Assembly: GCA_030623665.1 (NCBI GenBank)
Contig: JAUXLO010000017.1
Coordinates: 1 to 13,428 of the forward strand
Source of the DNA: Planctomycetota bacterium
GTDB taxonomy: Bacteria; Planctomycetota; Brocadiia; Brocadiales; Bathyanammoxibiaceae
Reading direction: 5' to 3'
Length of the DNA stretch: 13,428 nt
The number at the start of each line of letters is the position of its first letter. Position 1 is the first letter of the stretch. A model generated the notes under the pieces. That model was not told where the DNA came from. It made no database searches and worked only from the letters and a program-made list of their open reading frames with translations. This document shows, in pieces, positions 1 through 6,685 of the stretch. The translations under genes were made by a program, and so were the position numbers.

Positions 1-250
1 TGGGGCAGAGCCCACCCGAGAGCCAGGCCTGCTATCAAAAAACAATACCTAGATTCCAACTTGATACCGAACTGGCCATGCATGGACGTCACAGGAAGGA
101 ATTACGACACTAACTTAAACACTGGTACTAAAAGTGGGGGCGGGTCAATAACAATCAATATGTTTTGAGACACTTAACCTTGTACTATCAGACATTTTCT
201 AATCTTGTTTTAATGGCACGAAATTTTGCGGAATGTCTCGTTCGTAGGCA
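1..250. other. Leader region with no recognisable gene
   Basis: I see no convincing gene, RNA or promoter in this stretch. It is more AT-rich than most of the window. It contains a perfect 10-base palindrome, CCATGCATGG, at 76-85. The frame of the downstream secreted protein stays open back to an ATG at 165, but the extra N-terminus would place 33 non-hydrophobic residues ahead of a clear signal peptide, so I treat 165-263 as untranslated leader. The first bases could belong to a gene or element beginning outside the window. Confidence 0.4.
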
Positions 251-257
251 AAAGGAG
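251..257 (+). promoter_or_regulatory. Ribosome binding site that sets the start of the tandem-repeat protein
   Basis: AAAGGAG lies six bases before the ATG at 264. It decides between that ATG and the upstream in-frame ATG at 165, which has no such site. Confidence 0.6.
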
Positions 258-263
258 TTCATC

Positions 264-911
264 ATGAAAGATAGCATACACAAAATCATCTTTATGGCAT
301 TTTTAGTGGTATCATTCCTGGCTTGGGGACCCTGTGAGTGTTCTGCGTTTGGGGGGCTAACGGGTGCTATGGATAAAATTTCGAAAGAGATAGACGGCGG
401 CGAATCCGCCGATTCCGGTAAAGCCACTAAAGCACAACCAACTGCACCACCGGCCAAACAAAAACAACCACCAAGGGGCAAAGACGCATCCTCGGTAAGC
501 TCCTACGACCCGAAAACCGGCATTACCACGAAGTCCCAAGAGAATCCAGATGGTTCTCGGACCGTCACTAAAACCGATAAAGACGGGAATGTAATCTCCA
601 AGAAAACGCAACCACCAAGGGGCAAAGGCACATCCTCGGCAAGCTCCTACGACCGGGAAAGCCGCATTACCACGAAGTCTCAGGGGAATCCAGATGGTTC
701 TCGCACCGTCACTAAAACCGATAAAGACGGGAATGTAATCTCCAAGAAAACGCAACCACCAAGGGGCAAAGGCACACCCTCGGCAAGCTCTTACGACCCG
801 GAAACCGGCATTACCACGAAGTCCCAGGGGAATCCAGATGGTTCTCGGACCGTCATTAAAACCGATAGGGACGGAAACATAATTTCCCATAAAACGGGCT
901 GGACACGGTAA
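264..911 (+). CDS. Secreted hypothetical protein with three 48-residue tandem repeats
   Basis: Function unknown. I start it at ATG 264, giving 215 residues: a ribosome site precedes it, and the product then opens with a signal peptide (Lys near the N-terminus, hydrophobic core about residues 8-22, small residues around Cys-Ser-Ala). It should therefore leave the cytoplasm. After a short linker rich in Lys, Ala, Pro and Gln come three near-identical 48-residue units (about residues 68-211). Each opens with QPPRGK, has a Ser-rich SSYD segment, then GITTKSQ, NPDGSRTV and KTDKDGNVISKKT. The DGSRTV..TD.DGN pattern loosely resembles the beta-hairpin YD/RHS-type repeats of surface proteins, but I cannot assign it to that family. 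There are no cysteines in the repeats, no membrane anchor and no catalytic motif. A structural, cell-surface or matrix role is inference. Codon choice looks less GC-rich than in the neighbouring energy genes. Confidence 0.75.
   Translation: MKDSIHKIIFMAFLVVSFLAWGPCECSAFGGLTGAMDKISKEIDGGESADSGKATKAQPTAPPAKQKQPPRGKDASSVSSYDPKTGITTKSQENPDGSRTVTKTDKDGNVISKKTQPPRGKGTSSASSYDRESRITTKSQGNPDGSRTVTKTDKDGNVISKKTQPPRGKGTPSASSYDPETGITTKSQGNPDGSRTVIKTDRDGNIISHKTGWTR
465..896 (+). repeat. Three 144-bp direct tandem repeats inside a coding region
   Basis: Copies lie at 465-608, 609-752 and 753-896, each exactly 144 bases (48 codons) and all in frame. Each begins CAACCACCAAGGGGCA. Copies 1 and 2 differ at roughly a dozen bases, clustered in the first two thirds, and their last ~45 bases are identical. 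Copy 3 has diverged most at its 3' end. This pattern fits unequal crossing over or replication slippage with later drift. Confidence 0.95.
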
Positions 912-951
912 CCTTTGGGTATTGAAGCTGGGGCATGGTTTCTACCAGCGG

Positions 952-1071
952 ATGAAACCGGAAAAGTTCTGGGAGGCGGTACACCTATACGCCATCTGGG
1001 CCGAGACCAATGACCTGGGCAAGAAGGAGCTCAGGGAGGTGATTATTGCGGGCATACTCGGCTGGCCATAA
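952..1071 (+). CDS. Possible 39-residue small protein or gene remnant
   Basis: The ATG at 952 opens 39 codons ending in TAA at 1069-1071. The frame is open from 883, just inside the end of the preceding gene, in a different frame from it. The product starts MKPEKFWEAVHLYAIW, continues AETNDLGKKELREVIIAG and ends ILGWP. Its composition (Trp, Tyr, acidic and basic residues arranged as an amphipathic helix) looks like real protein rather than random translation. There is no good ribosome site before the ATG. It may be the C-terminal end of a decayed gene, or a genuine small protein translated after the tandem-repeat gene. I do not recognise a family. Confidence 0.3.
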   Translation: MKPEKFWEAVHLYAIWAETNDLGKKELREVIIAGILGWP

Positions 1072-1082
1072 CATGTTAACGT

Positions 1083-1502
1083 TTAATCCCCCCACGGTAC
1101 TGACATTGTTATGGTTTCGATGCCTCCATTTTCACCCAGTCCCCTAACCGATACCTCTCGCGTCTCCGGCGGCAGGTTCAGCTCGGCTGAGGACTGCCAC
1201 TCGGTTACGACCTGTATCCAGAAACCGGGACGTAGAATACCTACGGCGTCGATCACCCAGGTCCTGGGCGGCTCGTCATGTATCTTCGGGTGCAGGTTGA
1301 CAACCCAGCCGGGTGAGCCTACAAACCCCCTTGCAGTTATGCGGAACCGATTATCCTTCACCTTCTCTACGCTCGCCTCACCAACGGTGACCAGCTTCTC
1401 TTTTGTCACCATATGCCCCGCCACATCGTGAAGTGGCGAAACCATCAGCAACATTACCCACACGGGAACCACCGAACAAGCGGCCACAAAGAGTTTCTTC
1501 AT
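1083..1502 (-). CDS. Secreted hypothetical protein downstream of the HAO-like cytochrome
   Basis: A 139-residue protein of unknown function. The N-terminus (MKKLFVAACSVVPVWVMLLM) is a typical signal peptide with a likely cleavage near residues 28-30, so the mature protein of about 110 residues should be periplasmic. The mature part looks like a compact beta-rich domain with alternating hydrophobic residues and several Trp (GWVVNLHP, RTWVIDAVG, GFWIQVVTEW). It has no CxxCH motif, so it is not itself a c-type cytochrome. The start is well supported: AGGGAGAGG at 1509-1517 lies six bases before the ATG, and only 15 bases separate it from the stop of the octaheme cytochrome. The two are therefore very likely co-transcribed and translationally coupled. 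A role as partner, chaperone or small subunit of the cytochrome is inference. Confidence 0.8.
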   Translation of the reverse strand: MKKLFVAACSVVPVWVMLLMVSPLHDVAGHMVTKEKLVTVGEASVEKVKDNRFRITARGFVGSPGWVVNLHPKIHDEPPRTWVIDAVGILRPGFWIQVVTEWQSSAELNLPPETREVSVRGLGENGGIETITMSVPWGD

Positions 1503-1517
1503 CTAATGCCTCTCCCT

Positions 1518-3032
1518 TCATCTTCCGGACTTCATTTTCCAGCCCAGATACATATCGGTGTACTCACCGTGTTTCCAGAAGTCATAGGCAACATGTTCTA
1601 TACCGAGCTGTTTTTCTATCTCCGCAATGCGCCTGAGGCGGCTCGCCTCGTTCTTTATCTGCACGAGCCATCTGTCCTGCGCCCACTCCCAGTAGCCGTA
1701 GATGGGGCTGTAGACGGCGCCGTGCGCCTTGGCCTTATAGATGGCGTCTGTCATGTCCACCAGGAGCTCATAGGTCAGCCTCTCTATCTCAGAGATGTTG
1801 TACTTGCGAGCTGCGCCTCCCGGCAGCAGACTCAGATTATGGCCCCCTGTCCAGTCCGGGGCTAAATCCGCAGGCATAGGGTCGAGCATTTTTTCCTTAT
1901 ATAGATCCACCACCAGTGCCATAGCCTCCCTGTATTTTGTGAAGCTGAGCTTTACCCCCTCATCCATGGCCTCCAGCTGGTCGCGGGCAAATCGCTGGGA
2001 GTGGCATCCCTTGCAGAGTGCGACCCATCCCTCCCGTATCTCCTTATACCTGGGCGCACCCCTGTCCACCAGGGAGGTGCCCATATAGGTGTACACGGTA
2101 GAGGTCTTTCGCACGTTGTGTTCACCGCCATTCATGTGGCAGTATGCGCAGGTGGGTACCTTATAATTCTTGGCGTTCAGGGGTTGTGTCCAGTCCCATT
2201 CGTACGCCTCGTTCTGGTATATCTGCCCGTGATAGGACTGCATGTACATCTCGTACTCGTACTGTTCAGGCCCCGAGTGGCAGACGGCGCAGCTGCCTGT
2301 CTTGCGCGCCTCGGTAACAGAGAACTGGTGTCTGGAGTGGCAGCCGTCGCAACGGTTTTCTGCAATGGCGTGGCAGGTAAGACAGCCTGCAACCTCCTCC
2401 GCTGGTTTCCCTATCAGACTTCCCTGCTCACACAGGTCGATGCTGTAGGCGTGTGCGTGGCCGCCCTGCCCGCCACCCCGGTGGCCCCTGAGCTGCTCCT
2501 GGTGACACTCGCCACAGCTATTGTACGAGGGCATAACCAGCTCTGCGTGGTTGTTGCCGTGACACCTGTCACATCCGACCGCCTCCTTACCCTCTGCCGG
2601 CGAGGCGTGCTTACTCCGCCTCCACTGTTCCACTATACCGGGGTTCTCCACCGTGTGACAGATTACGCACTGATCGTTTTTGTACCATCCATCAAGAGAG
2701 CTTTCAGGTCGGAACTCTTGGGTATTATAGTAGTAGTCGGGGTCGTACCATCGGATAAGGGGGAGAAAGCCGTAGAGTTCCCCGTATTTCCCCTTTCCGG
2801 GAAAAAGCTCCCCGGGGCCCGTGTAGTAGCCCGCAAGCCCGCCCAGATGGTAGACGTCCCCGGAGTCATCCGGCCCTGCACTCTGGCCCTGTCCAAGCAG
2901 CCTGGCCATCTCCTCCTGGAAGGCCAGTGCCTTGCCGGCAGCGTAGTTGCACGGAAACGCACAGACAAGCAGCACAATAGAGACAACTACCAACAAATCC
3001 CCTGCCATAAGGGTCTTTTTAGGCATATTCAT
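1518..3032 (-). CDS. Octaheme cytochrome c, hydroxylamine oxidoreductase (HAO) family
   Basis: A 504-residue exported multiheme protein. A signal peptide covers about residues 1-32. Exactly eight CxxCH haem motifs follow at 122, 154, 173, 217, 228, 248, 295 and 340. HAO-type context includes WRRSKHA before haem 2, SYHGQIY after haem 6, PTCAYCHM then EHNVR at haem 7, and CKGCHSQRFA at haem 8. The helical C-terminus after haem 8 is also HAO-like. By family precedent the fourth haem (CLTCH, 217-221) would be the catalytic P460-type haem, and several His (for example 141, 195, 268, 305, 398) are candidate distal ligands. Such enzymes oxidise hydroxylamine or hydrazine, or reduce nitrite, in the periplasm or anammoxosome. 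The direction cannot be read here. It is shorter than Nitrosomonas HAO (about 570). Other octahaem folds (tetrathionate or nitrite reductase) fit the local motifs less well. The start may be 3032 or the second ATG at 3026; both have ribosome sites. Confidence 0.88.
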   Translation of the reverse strand: MNMPKKTLMAGDLLVVVSIVLLVCAFPCNYAAGKALAFQEEMARLLGQGQSAGPDDSGDVYHLGGLAGYYTGPGELFPGKGKYGELYGFLPLIRWYDPDYYYNTQEFRPESSLDGWYKNDQCVICHTVENPGIVEQWRRSKHASPAEGKEAVGCDRCHGNNHAELVMPSYNSCGECHQEQLRGHRGGGQGGHAHAYSIDLCEQGSLIGKPAEEVAGCLTCHAIAENRCDGCHSRHQFSVTEARKTGSCAVCHSGPEQYEYEMYMQSYHGQIYQNEAYEWDWTQPLNAKNYKVPTCAYCHMNGGEHNVRKTSTVYTYMGTSLVDRGAPRYKEIREGWVALCKGCHSQRFARDQLEAMDEGVKLSFTKYREAMALVVDLYKEKMLDPMPADLAPDWTGGHNLSLLPGGAARKYNISEIERLTYELLVDMTDAIYKAKAHGAVYSPIYGYWEWAQDRWLVQIKNEASRLRRIAEIEKQLGIEHVAYDFWKHGEYTDMYLGWKMKSGR

Positions 3033-3050
3033 CTCCCATTTTCCTCCCAG

Positions 3051-3079
3051 TTGACTTTTTTACTTCCATAAGGTATGCT
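3051..3079 (+). promoter_or_regulatory. Candidate sigma70-type promoter for the RRM gene
   Basis: TTGACT (-35, 3051-3056) and TATGCT (-10, 3074-3079) are separated by exactly 17 bases. Five of six bases match the -35 consensus and four of six the -10. Transcription would begin near 3086, giving a leader of almost 250 bases before the RRM start codon. The -35 box lies directly beside the ribosome binding region of the divergent cytochrome gene. Confidence 0.55.
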
Positions 3080-3267
3080 ATTGTCCAGCTTTATCCTTAT
3101 GTTTGGATATAGTTCGTGCATTTACGGTAGGTTTTTGGGTAGAATACCCATGTGGGAATCCTCTGTCAACGGAAACCCCAGGGGACGGTTCAGTAGTGAG
3201 AGGCCGTATCTTTATCGGCTTTACTGCCCCTGCCTGTCAATCTGTAAGTGTTGCGGGAAGTTTGGTA

Positions 3268-3292
3268 CCGTGTCGGCCAAGGTCCGGCACGG
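3268..3292 (+). other. RNA hairpin in the RRM gene leader
   Basis: CCGTGTCGG (3268-3276) and CCGGCACGG (3284-3292) pair over nine positions, with one U-G wobble, around a seven-base loop CCAAGGT. No U-tract follows, so it is not a standard intrinsic terminator. It ends about 40 bases before the start codon and could act in mRNA stability or in translational or autoregulatory control. Confidence 0.5.
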
Positions 3293-3332
3293 CGTGAACA
3301 GTTACCTTGAAGAGAGAAAGTGAGAACAGAGA

Positions 3333-3635
3333 ATGCCGAAGAAGCTATATGTAGGCAACCTTCCTTATTCAGTCACTCAGGCTGATCTGGAAAAGATGTT
3401 TTCTGAGAAGTGGACGGTCCTCAGCACCACTCTGATTACAGACAAGTATTCAGGGCGGTCCAAGGGATTCGGGTTTGTCGAGATTGAAAGTGACGAGGAT
3501 GCCGCCGCCGCCGTCGAGGGGCTGAACGGTTTTGACATCGAGGGCCGCGCCATCGTTGTAAACGAGGCCAGGCCAAAGAAAGAAGGAGACCGGGGCGGAA
3601 GGGGAGGGGGAGGCTTCAAGAAAAGACAATACTAA
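3333..3635 (+). CDS. Small RRM-domain RNA-binding protein
   Basis: A 100-residue single-domain RNA recognition motif protein. The RNP2 signature (LYVGNLPY, residues 5-12) and RNP1 signature (KGFGFVEI, 44-51) are both intact, with the aromatic residues that stack on RNA bases. The fold runs beta-alpha-beta-beta-alpha-beta to about residue 80. A short Arg/Gly-rich basic tail (GDRGGRGGGGFKKRQY) follows, typical of bacterial glycine-rich RNA-binding proteins such as the cyanobacterial Rbp type. These bind single-stranded RNA, and several are induced by cold. The length is normal for the family. The ribosome site before ATG 3333 is weak. It is a single-gene unit, divergent from the cytochrome operon and convergent with the transhydrogenase operon. 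Its targets cannot be deduced. Confidence 0.93.
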   Translation: MPKKLYVGNLPYSVTQADLEKMFSEKWTVLSTTLITDKYSGRSKGFGFVEIESDEDAAAAVEGLNGFDIEGRAIVVNEARPKKEGDRGGRGGGGFKKRQY

Positions 3636-3640
3636 TTTCT

Positions 3641-3809
3641 TGTGCCAGGTTTTTCTACATACACCTGCACCGATAACCGTGGGTTGAACGAGCGTAAACT
3701 CGGATTCTCTTCTTGATTTACTCTCAGCAAAGACATTTCTGCCATGTTCCATATCCACGACTGGCAGATCCTTCTTCCCACCAAAATGGGCCACAATGTG
3801 ATTACACAT
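3641..3809 (-). other. Coding-like stretch downstream of pntB, possible gene remnant
   Basis: In the 205-base gap between the converging RRM and pntB genes, one minus-strand frame is open and reads like real protein: MCNHIVAHFGGKKDLPVVD, then MEHGRNVFAESKSRR, then SEFTLVQPTVIGAG. The frame runs on into the antisense of the RRM gene, where it becomes low-complexity shadow. No ribosome site or family was recognised. It may be a decayed gene end or chance. No clear terminator for either flanking gene was seen here. Confidence 0.2.
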
Positions 3810-3840
3810 GACGGTGCGTAAGCGTGACCTTGTGCCGTTT

Positions 3841-5220
3841 CTAGTCCTTGATAGAGGCGATGATCTTCTGCAGGGTCTCCTTTGCATCCCCGAATACCAT
3901 CATAGTGTTATCCCTGAGAAAGAGTTCATTCTCGATGCCGGCAAAGCCGGGGCGCATACTGCGCTTTAACACTATCACGGTCTTGGCCTGGTCCACGTTG
4001 AGAATCGGCATGCCGTAGATGGGGCTATCGGGAACATTCCTGGCCGCAGGGTTTACCACATCGTTGGCGCCCACCACCAGAGCCACGTCCGTATGTGGGA
4101 AGTCGGCGTTTATATCTTCCATGGCGAACAGCCTGTCATAGGGCACGTTTGCCTCTGCCAGCAGTACGTTCATGTGGCCCGGCATGCGTCCAGCGACGGG
4201 GTGTATGGCGTACCTAACCCTGACGCCCCTCTCTTCCAGCAGGTCGGCCAGCTCCCGCACGGTATGCTGTGCCTGGGCCATCGCCATGCCGTAACCCGGT
4301 GCGATAATCAGGGCCCTGGCATTCTCCAGCATCGTCACAGCATCCTCTATGGTGTATGACTTGACTGCACCCGCGGGGGCAGTTCCTGTGGCCGCGGCAG
4401 CTTTCTCCACCGCGCCAAAGGCCCCGAACAAGACATTGGACAATGAGCGGTTCATGGCCTCGCACATGAGCCTGGTCAGGATAAGGCCGGCGGCACCAAC
4501 CAGGGAGCCCACTATAATCAGGGCGTTATTGCCGAGCACAAAACCAGTCATGGAAACGGCCACACCAGATAGAGAGTTCAACAGGGAGATGACCACAGGC
4601 ATGTCGGCACCACCTATCGGTATTACCAGCAACACCCCCAGCAACAGGGCAAGGGAAACCAAGCCATAGAAGATGCTGAAGTTGGCAGGGAGGAAGCACA
4701 CACCGACAGCCAGGCTAATCACAATCACACCCAGGAGCCCGTTGCCTATGCGCTGTCCGGCGTACACGACAGGCCGGCCGCTAATAATGCCACGAAGCTT
4801 ACCGAAGGCAATGATAGAACCGGCAAAGGTTACCATACCAACAACGACCGAGAGAAGCAGGGCAACCAACAGGAAGATTCTGAAGTCCGGAGACAGGCGG
4901 TGATACTCCGAGATGGCAACCATGGCCGAGGCCCCGCCTCCGCAGCCGTTGAACATAGCTATCATCTCCGGCACGGCGGACATCTTGACCTTCTTGGCCG
5001 CTACGGCGCCTATCGCCGCACCGACGGCCACACCGATAAGTATCAAGTTGAAGCTCAAGATCTCTTGCTTAAACAGCGTTGAGACCACGGCAATGGCCAT
5101 ACCGAGCATGGACAGTCTGTTGCCGGCACGTGCCGTTGCCGGAGAGCTAAGCTTCTTAAGGCCCAGCATGAACAGCACGGCCGCAACCAGGTAGGAGAAA
5201 TCTATAATCTGCGGCGTCAT
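3841..5220 (-). CDS. pntB: NAD(P) transhydrogenase subunit beta
   Basis: The 459-residue beta subunit of proton-translocating transhydrogenase, which transfers hydride between NADH and NADP+ driven by proton entry across the cytoplasmic membrane. Residues 1 to about 265 form the multi-helix membrane domain II, including the conserved NGCGGGASA loop (91-99) and IGGADMPVVISLLNSLSG. Residues from about 290 form the NADP(H)-binding domain III: GYGMAMAQAQ (309-318), RMPGHMNVLLAEA (345-357), GANDVVNPAA (384-393) and GFAGIENELF (425-434) are all intact. The length matches the E. coli protein (about 460). It lies 11 bases downstream of pntAB, as the last gene of a three-gene operon. The ribosome site is modest (AGGGA overlapping the pntAB stop), so coupling is likely. 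Nothing is unusual. Confidence 0.97.
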   Translation of the reverse strand: MTPQIIDFSYLVAAVLFMLGLKKLSSPATARAGNRLSMLGMAIAVVSTLFKQEILSFNLILIGVAVGAAIGAVAAKKVKMSAVPEMIAMFNGCGGGASAMVAISEYHRLSPDFRIFLLVALLLSVVVGMVTFAGSIIAFGKLRGIISGRPVVYAGQRIGNGLLGVIVISLAVGVCFLPANFSIFYGLVSLALLLGVLLVIPIGGADMPVVISLLNSLSGVAVSMTGFVLGNNALIIVGSLVGAAGLILTRLMCEAMNRSLSNVLFGAFGAVEKAAAATGTAPAGAVKSYTIEDAVTMLENARALIIAPGYGMAMAQAQHTVRELADLLEERGVRVRYAIHPVAGRMPGHMNVLLAEANVPYDRLFAMEDINADFPHTDVALVVGANDVVNPAARNVPDSPIYGMPILNVDQAKTVIVLKRSMRPGFAGIENELFLRDNTMMVFGDAKETLQKIIASIKD

Positions 5221-5231
5221 GGCGGTTATCC

Positions 5232-5522
5232 CTACTGCCTCTTCTTGAACATCTGTAGCATCCGGTCCGTCACCATATACCCCCCCACCACGTTGACGGT
5301 GGCGAATATCACGGCCGCCAGACCGATCACCCCCGTCAGGCCGGGGTCGGCACCACGGCCTGCCGCCACCAGGGCCCCCACCAGGGTGATGCCTGATATG
5401 GCATTGGCACCGGACATCAAGGGCGTGTGCAAGATGACCGGCACCTTTGATATAAGCTCGAACCCGACAAATACGGCAAGCACAAAGATATAGATACCAA
5501 TCAGGATGGAACCTTCCATCAT
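5232..5522 (-). CDS. pntAB: NAD(P) transhydrogenase subunit alpha part 2 (membrane part)
   Basis: A 96-residue membrane protein corresponding to the C-terminal membrane segment of the fused E. coli PntA. It has about three transmembrane helices (approximately residues 5-24, 40-55 and 62-82) and the hallmark VILHTPLMSGANAISGI (29-45), which belongs to the proton channel domain shared with PntB. A split alpha subunit is the arrangement known from Rhodospirillum rubrum, so it is normal and not a frameshift. Its ATG overlaps the TGA of pntAA in an ATGA tetranucleotide at 5519-5522, which indicates translational coupling. Confidence 0.95.
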   Translation of the reverse strand: MMEGSILIGIYIFVLAVFVGFELISKVPVILHTPLMSGANAISGITLVGALVAAGRGADPGLTGVIGLAAVIFATVNVVGGYMVTDRMLQMFKKRQ

Positions 5523-6685
5523 GCGCCTCCCGCAGCGGCCATCGCCTCCAGGGTCATCTTGTGGACCACCTTCCCCTGATAGGTAATGAGCGTGCCGCTG
5601 GTAATCTCGTCTTCCAAATCAATCTTCAGACCCCTCTTATCCATCATATGAAAAAGGAAGTTCTCTACGTTCTGCGAGTACATCTGGCTGGCGTGAAGGG
5701 GCATGTAGCTGGGCACGTTAGTCAGGCCGCTTATCAATACGCCGTGCTTGACCACTTCCTTGCCGGGCTCGGTCAGCTCGCAGTTACCGCCGAAGTCAGC
5801 GGCCAGGTCCACGATCACAGAGCCAGGCTTTATGTCCCTGACCGTCTGTTCGGTGATGAGAACCGGGGCCCGCTTGCCCGGAATCAGGGCGGTTGTTATG
5901 ACCACGTCTGATCTCACTGCATGTTTGTAGATGAGCTCCGCCTGCCGCCGCCTGTAGTCATCCGACAGCTCCCTGGCGTAGCCGCCCGCCGTCTCCCCCT
6001 CCTCTCCCTTACCAAGCGGCACCTCGACGAACCTCACCCCCAGGCTCTCCACCTCTTCCTTAACGGCAGGGCGCTGGTCGAAGGCCTCAACGATGGCACC
6101 AAGCCTCTTGGCCGTGGCACAGGCCTGGAGTCCGGCAACCCCCGCACCAAGTACCAGGACCCTTGCAGGCGCGATAGTGCCGGCGGCGGTCATGAACATT
6201 GGAAAGAATTTTGGCAGGGCATTGGCCGCTGTAAGGACCGCCCTGTAGCCCGACACAGTGCTCATGGAACTCAGGACGTCCATACTCTGCGCCGCACTGA
6301 CCCTTGGTATAGCATCCACCGAGAATGCCGTAATCTCCCTGGCTGCAAGACGTTTAACCAGATCATGGTTTACCAGTGGATACAGCAGGGCGATGAGTGC
6401 TGTTCCCCCCCGCATCAGGTCTATCTCGTGCCTGCCGATGCTCTCATTCAGGATGGGCCCATGCACCTTCAGAACCACTTCGGCATCTCCAAGCAGGTCT
6501 TCTACGGAGGTTTCAATCCTTGCCCCGGCCGTCTCGTAATCGCCGTCGGAGAACAAGGCGCCTCCCCCCGCACCCGATTCCACACAAACTGCAATACCCT
6601 TCTTGGTCATCTTCTTAACGGAATCGGGGACGGCGGCTACCCTCCGCTCACCCGGCAGAATCTCTTTTGGGATGGAGACCTTCAT
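5519..6685 (-). CDS. pntAA: NAD(P) transhydrogenase subunit alpha part 1 (NAD-binding)
   Basis: The 388-residue soluble NAD(H)-binding domain I of transhydrogenase, related to alanine dehydrogenase, which would sit on the cytoplasmic face of the PntAB/PntB membrane part. It begins with the family N-terminus MKVSIPKEILPGERRVA. The nucleotide loop RVSAAQSMDVLSS carries the conserved Arg128, Gln133, Asp136 and Ser139. The Rossmann motif GAGVAG is at 180-185, with the acidic strand end VEAFDQRP (199-206). IVDLAADFGGNCELT (291-305) is also conserved. The length is close to the R. rubrum PntAA (about 384). It is the first gene of the pnt operon. No ribosome site is evident before ATG 6685, and a small CACCG-GAA-CGGTG inverted repeat lies at 6717-6729 in its leader. 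A promoter could not be fixed. Confidence 0.97.
   Translation of the reverse strand: MKVSIPKEILPGERRVAAVPDSVKKMTKKGIAVCVESGAGGGALFSDGDYETAGARIETSVEDLLGDAEVVLKVHGPILNESIGRHEIDLMRGGTALIALLYPLVNHDLVKRLAAREITAFSVDAIPRVSAAQSMDVLSSMSTVSGYRAVLTAANALPKFFPMFMTAAGTIAPARVLVLGAGVAGLQACATAKRLGAIVEAFDQRPAVKEEVESLGVRFVEVPLGKGEEGETAGGYARELSDDYRRRQAELIYKHAVRSDVVITTALIPGKRAPVLITEQTVRDIKPGSVIVDLAADFGGNCELTEPGKEVVKHGVLISGLTNVPSYMPLHASQMYSQNVENFLFHMMDKRGLKIDLEDEITSGTLITYQGKVVHKMTLEAMAAAGGA

Larger units (their letters stand above)
3033..3332. promoter_or_regulatory. Divergent spacer between the octaheme cytochrome and RRM genes
   Basis: This 300-base spacer must hold the promoters for both divergent genes. The leftmost ~18 bases are the cytochrome ribosome site region (GGGAGG complement at 3043-3048). 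A plus-strand promoter sits at 3051-3079. The remaining ~250 bases would be the leader of the RRM mRNA, with a small GGGTA-GAA-TACCC stem at 3137-3149 and a strong hairpin at 3268-3292. No clear promoter was identified for the minus-strand cytochrome operon. Confidence 0.5.

Noticed and set aside
357..890. A 177-codon minus-strand frame over the tandem repeats
   Set aside because: It is the antisense image of the 144-bp repeats; the periodic composition keeps the frame open. The plus strand has the ribosome site and signal peptide.
465..896. CRISPR-like or non-coding repeat array
   Set aside because: The units are 144 bases, contiguous without spacers and exactly in frame within a translated gene.
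1072..1082. Palindromic TAACATGTTA-type sequence near the end of the cytochrome operon (about 1069-1078)
   Set aside because: It is short and AT-rich, without a stable GC stem or T-run, so it does not support a terminator or operator call.
2940..3032. Possible lipoprotein signal in the octaheme cytochrome (Cys24 or Cys28)
   Set aside because: The residues before either Cys (LLV and AFP) do not make a proper lipobox; an ordinary cleavable signal peptide or N-terminal anchor fits better.
2001..3071. A 356-codon open frame on the plus strand
   Set aside because: It lies antisense to the octaheme cytochrome, whose eight haem motifs and export signal are unambiguous. The antisense product has no recognisable domain and is a frame shadow.
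3075..3323. An 82-codon Cys-containing frame in the spacer before the RRM gene
   Set aside because: Its ATG falls inside the candidate -10 hexamer, it has no ribosome site, and the composition is not protein-like.
3841..6685. Split transhydrogenase alpha subunit as a frameshift or novel arrangement
   Set aside because: Separate PntAA and PntAB with an ATGA overlap is a well-known natural arrangement, as in Rhodospirillum rubrum.
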